Shown: positions 62,004 through 64,000 of the stretch, in pieces
Layout of the letters: every line of letters starts with the position of its first letter
Numbering within the stretch: position 1 is the first letter of the stretch
NCBI RefSeq assembly: GCF_030294945.1
Contig: NZ_AP018448.1
Coordinates: 2,480,001 to 2,544,000, forward strand
From: Streptomyces graminofaciens
GTDB lineage: Bacteria > Actinomycetota > Actinomycetes > Streptomycetales > Streptomycetaceae
Reading direction: 5' to 3'
DNA: 64,000 nt
The notes under the pieces: generated by a model
What the model saw: the letters and a program-made list of their open reading frames with translations, nothing else
Told to the model about the DNA's origin: nothing
Database searches by the model: none
Made by a program: the position numbers and the translations under genes

Positions 62004-62783
62004 ATGCCTCGTGCGAACGAACCAGGACGCACAGTCAGCTCTCGACTATGGGATCTGCTGTTTGCCTTTGACCCCAACAACACCGAGCTGAGCCTCGCTG
62101 ACCTGGCCCGACGTACCGGCATGCCACACGCCACCGCCAGACGCCTCACGCTCGAACTCGTGGAGGCCGGCGCGCTGGAGCGCACCAGCGACAACCGCTT
62201 CGCGATCGGCCTGCGTCTGTGGCGTCTCGGCACGCTCGCACCGCGCGCCGAGACACTCCGCAGCGCCGCGCAGCCGTTCATGGAGGACCTGTACACGGCT
62301 CTTCGCCAGCATGTGCAACTGGCCGTCCTCCAGGGCGACCATGCCGTGATCATCGAGCGACTGTCGGCTGTCAACGCCGTCGGTCTGACGTCGCAGGTCG
62401 GCGGCCTTCTGCCCTTGCATTGCTCAGGCGTCGGCAAGGTGCTTCTGAGCCACAGCAGTCCGGCCTTCATCGATGAGGTGCTGGCGGGAAGGCTGCAGCG
62501 CTTCACTCCCAAGACGATCGTGGAGCCGGCCGAACTGCGTCGCGAACTGGCGTCCTGCCGCTCAACCGGAACGGTGGTTGTCAAGGAAGAGCTGAGCGAA
62601 GGGGCCGAGTCGGTCGCGACGCGCATCGTCGACGGCCGCGGCAAAGTCGTCGCGGCTCTGTCCGTCGTGGTGGCCGCGGGCTCGATCAAACTGCAAGCGG
62701 CCGTTCCCTCACTGGTCGCGAGCGGACTGGGATTGTCCAGGAGCCTCGGCTGGAGGCCGGGCATCCCCATTCGCACCTCGTAA
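62004..62783 (+). CDS. IclR-family transcriptional regulator (second)
   Basis: 259 aa. Winged helix LSLADLARRTGMPHATARRL and LELVEAGALERT; effector domain with LLPLHCSGVGKVLLSHSSPA and VVKEELSEGAESVATRIVDG. The ATG at 62004 follows AAGGAGAGG; three earlier in-frame ATGs were not used for lack of such a site. Divergent from the monooxygenase gene and convergent to the NTF2-like gene at 62812. Clearly distinct from the IclR protein at 17489, so a different ligand is expected. Confidence 0.9.
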   Translation: MPRANEPGRTVSSRLWDLLFAFDPNNTELSLADLARRTGMPHATARRLTLELVEAGALERTSDNRFAIGLRLWRLGTLAPRAETLRSAAQPFMEDLYTALRQHVQLAVLQGDHAVIIERLSAVNAVGLTSQVGGLLPLHCSGVGKVLLSHSSPAFIDEVLAGRLQRFTPKTIVEPAELRRELASCRSTGTVVVKEELSEGAESVATRIVDGRGKVVAALSVVVAAGSIKLQAAVPSLVASGLGLSRSLGWRPGIPIRTS

Positions 62784-62811
62784 CCCTTCGTGGGGCGAGG
62801 AAACCGGCGCG

Positions 62812-63231
62812 TCATACCGGCGGTTGCCGCCGGGAGAGCTGCATGTGGCCGAGGCGCCATCCCTCGTCGGTCGAGAACCACACCCGGGTGGCCACGGCCT
62901 GCACGAGGAACGGCGGCAGGTCGGGCAAGCGCCGGACGCGCATCTTCTGAAAGCACGTCACGATGGCCCGTCCCCCTCGCTGCCGGCACGTCACCTCGCT
63001 GGTCTCAGCCTCGACGGTGGGTCCCATGGAGGCGTTGTAACTGAGGAAGCGCTCGCGGTCATGGACATTCCCGACCGGGCCGTGAACGATCACACAGTCG
63101 GGGAGCATCAGGTCACGCTGCTCCTCGTCGCCGGTTGTGATCGCGACGAGCCACGCCGCCTCCGCCTGAGCAACGGTGTCTGGCATGCGGACGTCGTTCA
63201 CACTGCTCGCCCCTTGGTGCGCGGTGGTCAT
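62812..63231 (-). CDS. NTF2-like (DUF4440-type) protein, paralogue of 51721-52125
   Basis: 139 aa. VAQAEAAWLVAITTGDEEQR, VIVHGPVGNVHDRERFLSYN and FSTDEGWRLGHMQLSRRQPP correspond block by block to the small gene of the Rieske operon. The ATG at 63231 follows AGGAG. The region between it and the exporter holds a strong hairpin. Its association with the monooxygenase/ThDP-enzyme group suggests a role in oxygenation or substrate sensing; none is established. Confidence 0.8.
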   Translation of the reverse strand: MTTAHQGASSVNDVRMPDTVAQAEAAWLVAITTGDEEQRDLMLPDCVIVHGPVGNVHDRERFLSYNASMGPTVEAETSEVTCRQRGGRAIVTCFQKMRVRRLPDLPPFLVQAVATRVWFSTDEGWRLGHMQLSRRQPPV

Positions 63232-63284
63232 TGTTCGACTCCTGTCTGAGTGCGTCTGTTGATCGTTGTGCCTTGTACGCCGTG

Positions 63285-63326
63285 GCCCGCCGCAACTGCT
63301 GCTCGCGAGGAGGAGTTGCGGCGGGC
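63285..63326 (-). terminator. Hairpin terminator after the exporter gene
   Basis: GCCCGCCGCAACT (63285-63297) and AGTTGCGGCGGGC (63314-63326), 13-bp perfect arms and a 16-base loop, 62 bp after the exporter stop on the minus strand. Confidence 0.75.
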
Positions 63327-63387
63327 GCTCTGGTTGGCCTGGCCGACCTGCTACCCGTGTCCCGGCCCCGGCGCGTTCGTCATGCGG

Positions 63388-64000
63388 TCAGTCGGCGAGG
63401 GTGTGCGGGTCGTCATCGAGATGAGCCTGGTCCACGCCGCCGCGCACTCCGACGAGAATGAGCGCCGCCGCCACGAGAGCCGCCACGCCGGCGAGCACGT
63501 ACGCGATGGAGTAACTGCTGCTGAGGGCGTCGAAAGCGACGTCCTTGAGCGGGTTGAAGGGCACCACCTGACCATCCGGCAGTGTGATGCTGGCCGGCAC
63601 CGAGTTGGCGCCGAGCGGGCCCGATTGCACGGCGTGCACCGCTGCCTCGAGCTGTGCTCTCTGATCCGCGGGAGCATGGGCCGCGGATGCCTGGAAGGCC
63701 TCGTAGGCCTTGCTCAGTCCGGGATCGCCGGCCAGCTTGCGGGCGATCTCGTCGGAGGCCCGGCCCAGTGCGACAGCACCGGCGATCGCGGGGCCGAGGG
63801 CGAACCCGAGGTCCCGGAACGTGCTCGTGACACCGCTCGCCATACCGGCGAGGTGGTTGGGCAACGTGTTGACCGCGACCGCGGTGATGGAGGCGAAGGC
63901 GAGTGCCGAGCCGACACCGGCGAGGACCAGCGGCCCGACGATGGCGCCGATGGACCGACTGGTCGTCGGGATGACGGCGAACCACAGCCCGCTGGCACCG
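63388..64000 (-). CDS. EmrB/QacA-type (DHA2) MFS exporter, C-terminal part (runs off window end)
   Basis: The last ~204 residues are present: a membrane helix with AIVGPLVLAGVGSALAFASI, LPNHLAGMASGVTSTFRDLG followed by FALGPAIAGAV (the motif typical of helices 11-12), a large extracytoplasmic loop (about 90 residues) and a final helix with YSIAYVLAGVAALVAAALIL. It would export a hydrophobic compound, perhaps a toxic aromatic. The rest of the gene lies beyond position 64000. Confidence 0.88.
   Translation of the reverse strand, partial: GASGLWFAVIPTTSRSIGAIVGPLVLAGVGSALAFASITAVAVNTLPNHLAGMASGVTSTFRDLGFALGPAIAGAVALGRASDEIARKLAGDPGLSKAYEAFQASAAHAPADQRAQLEAAVHAVQSGPLGANSVPASITLPDGQVVPFNPLKDVAFDALSSSYSIAYVLAGVAALVAAALILVGVRGGVDQAHLDDDPHTLAD

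Noticed and set aside
62796..62830. Small hairpin CCGGCGG-TTG-CCGCCGG near 62817 as a terminator between the IclR and NTF2-like genes
   Set aside because: Short arms that lie within the coding end of the NTF2-like gene; such repeats are common by chance at this GC content.
1..64000. CRISPR arrays, tRNA or rRNA genes, riboswitches
   Set aside because: No regularly spaced direct repeats, no cloverleaf with CCA-type acceptor or TTCGA loop in context, and no leader resembling a known riboswitch was found by eye.

Overview
The window is high-GC DNA with codon use, start codons (many GTG) and gene families typical of an actinomycete, most likely a Streptomyces or close relative. TetR, IclR, GntR and PaaX regulators, actinobacterial-type flavin enzymes and EmrB-type exporters all point that way. 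There are no housekeeping genes, no RNA genes and no CRISPR array. It reads as an accessory catabolic region built from several modules for aromatic or heterocyclic compounds and for amide or peptide-like compounds, with decayed transposases and broken genes at the module borders.

Layout. 1-4523: the start of a TetR gene, a PaaX-type regulator divergent from a CocE/NonD hydrolase, and a class-C beta-lactamase-like esterase, followed by an IS481 relic. 5297-18232: a large block with two minus-strand operons. One is CoA-transferase, FAA hydrolase, crotonase and acyl-CoA ligase. The other is a TfdB-like FAD hydroxylase, flavin reductase and luciferase-like oxidoreductase. Two plus-strand groups (NTF2-like, SDR and a small membrane protein; luciferase-like monooxygenase and alpha/beta hydrolase) and an IclR gene complete it. 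Both minus-strand operons share a promoter architecture (TTGACG-N18-TAGCTT), and a palindrome close to GGTCCGCATNGTGGACC recurs there and in front of the IclR gene, so the block looks like one regulon. 18259-20509: a DUF3500 gene with a small partner and a GntR regulator. 20700-21220: a broken gene and an IS5 relic. 21257-24182: an acyl-CoA dehydrogenase, a second PaaX-like regulator and a TetR regulator.

24434-29059 is a compact operon (FAD hydroxylase, alpha/beta hydrolase, hydroxyquinol 1,2-dioxygenase, maleylacetate reductase), which is the lower hydroxyquinol route to 3-oxoadipate. 29266-31975 holds a TetR/DUF1269-like pair and a decayed TetR-exporter pair. 32059-44855 is a DauR/YheO-type regulator divergent from a roughly 12 kb operon: a dipeptide-type ABC transporter, a PLP enzyme, RidA, an amidohydrolase, an M20 amidohydrolase and an M61-like PDZ peptidase. 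This looks like uptake and breakdown of an N-acylated or peptide-like compound.

45047-48303 is mostly relics around an RNA 2',3'-cyclic phosphodiesterase gene and a GlcG/HbpS-like gene. 48477-56508 is a TetR regulator divergent from a second aromatic operon: Rieske oxygenase, its reductase, NTF2-like protein, aldehyde dehydrogenase, SnoaL-like protein, and a second maleylacetate reductase and hydroxyquinol dioxygenase. 56509-58620 is a graveyard with an IS701-type transposase plus VOC and SDR fragments. 58689-64000 holds a thiamine-diphosphate enzyme, a salicylate-hydroxylase-like monooxygenase divergent from an IclR regulator, an NTF2-like paralogue, and the 3' part of an EmrB-type exporter.

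Taken together, two independent upper pathways feed parallel hydroxyquinol ring-cleavage modules, and a third, IclR-linked block looks like a separate and possibly undescribed ring-degradation route that ends in CoA chemistry. All functions are inferred from protein motifs and gene context only.
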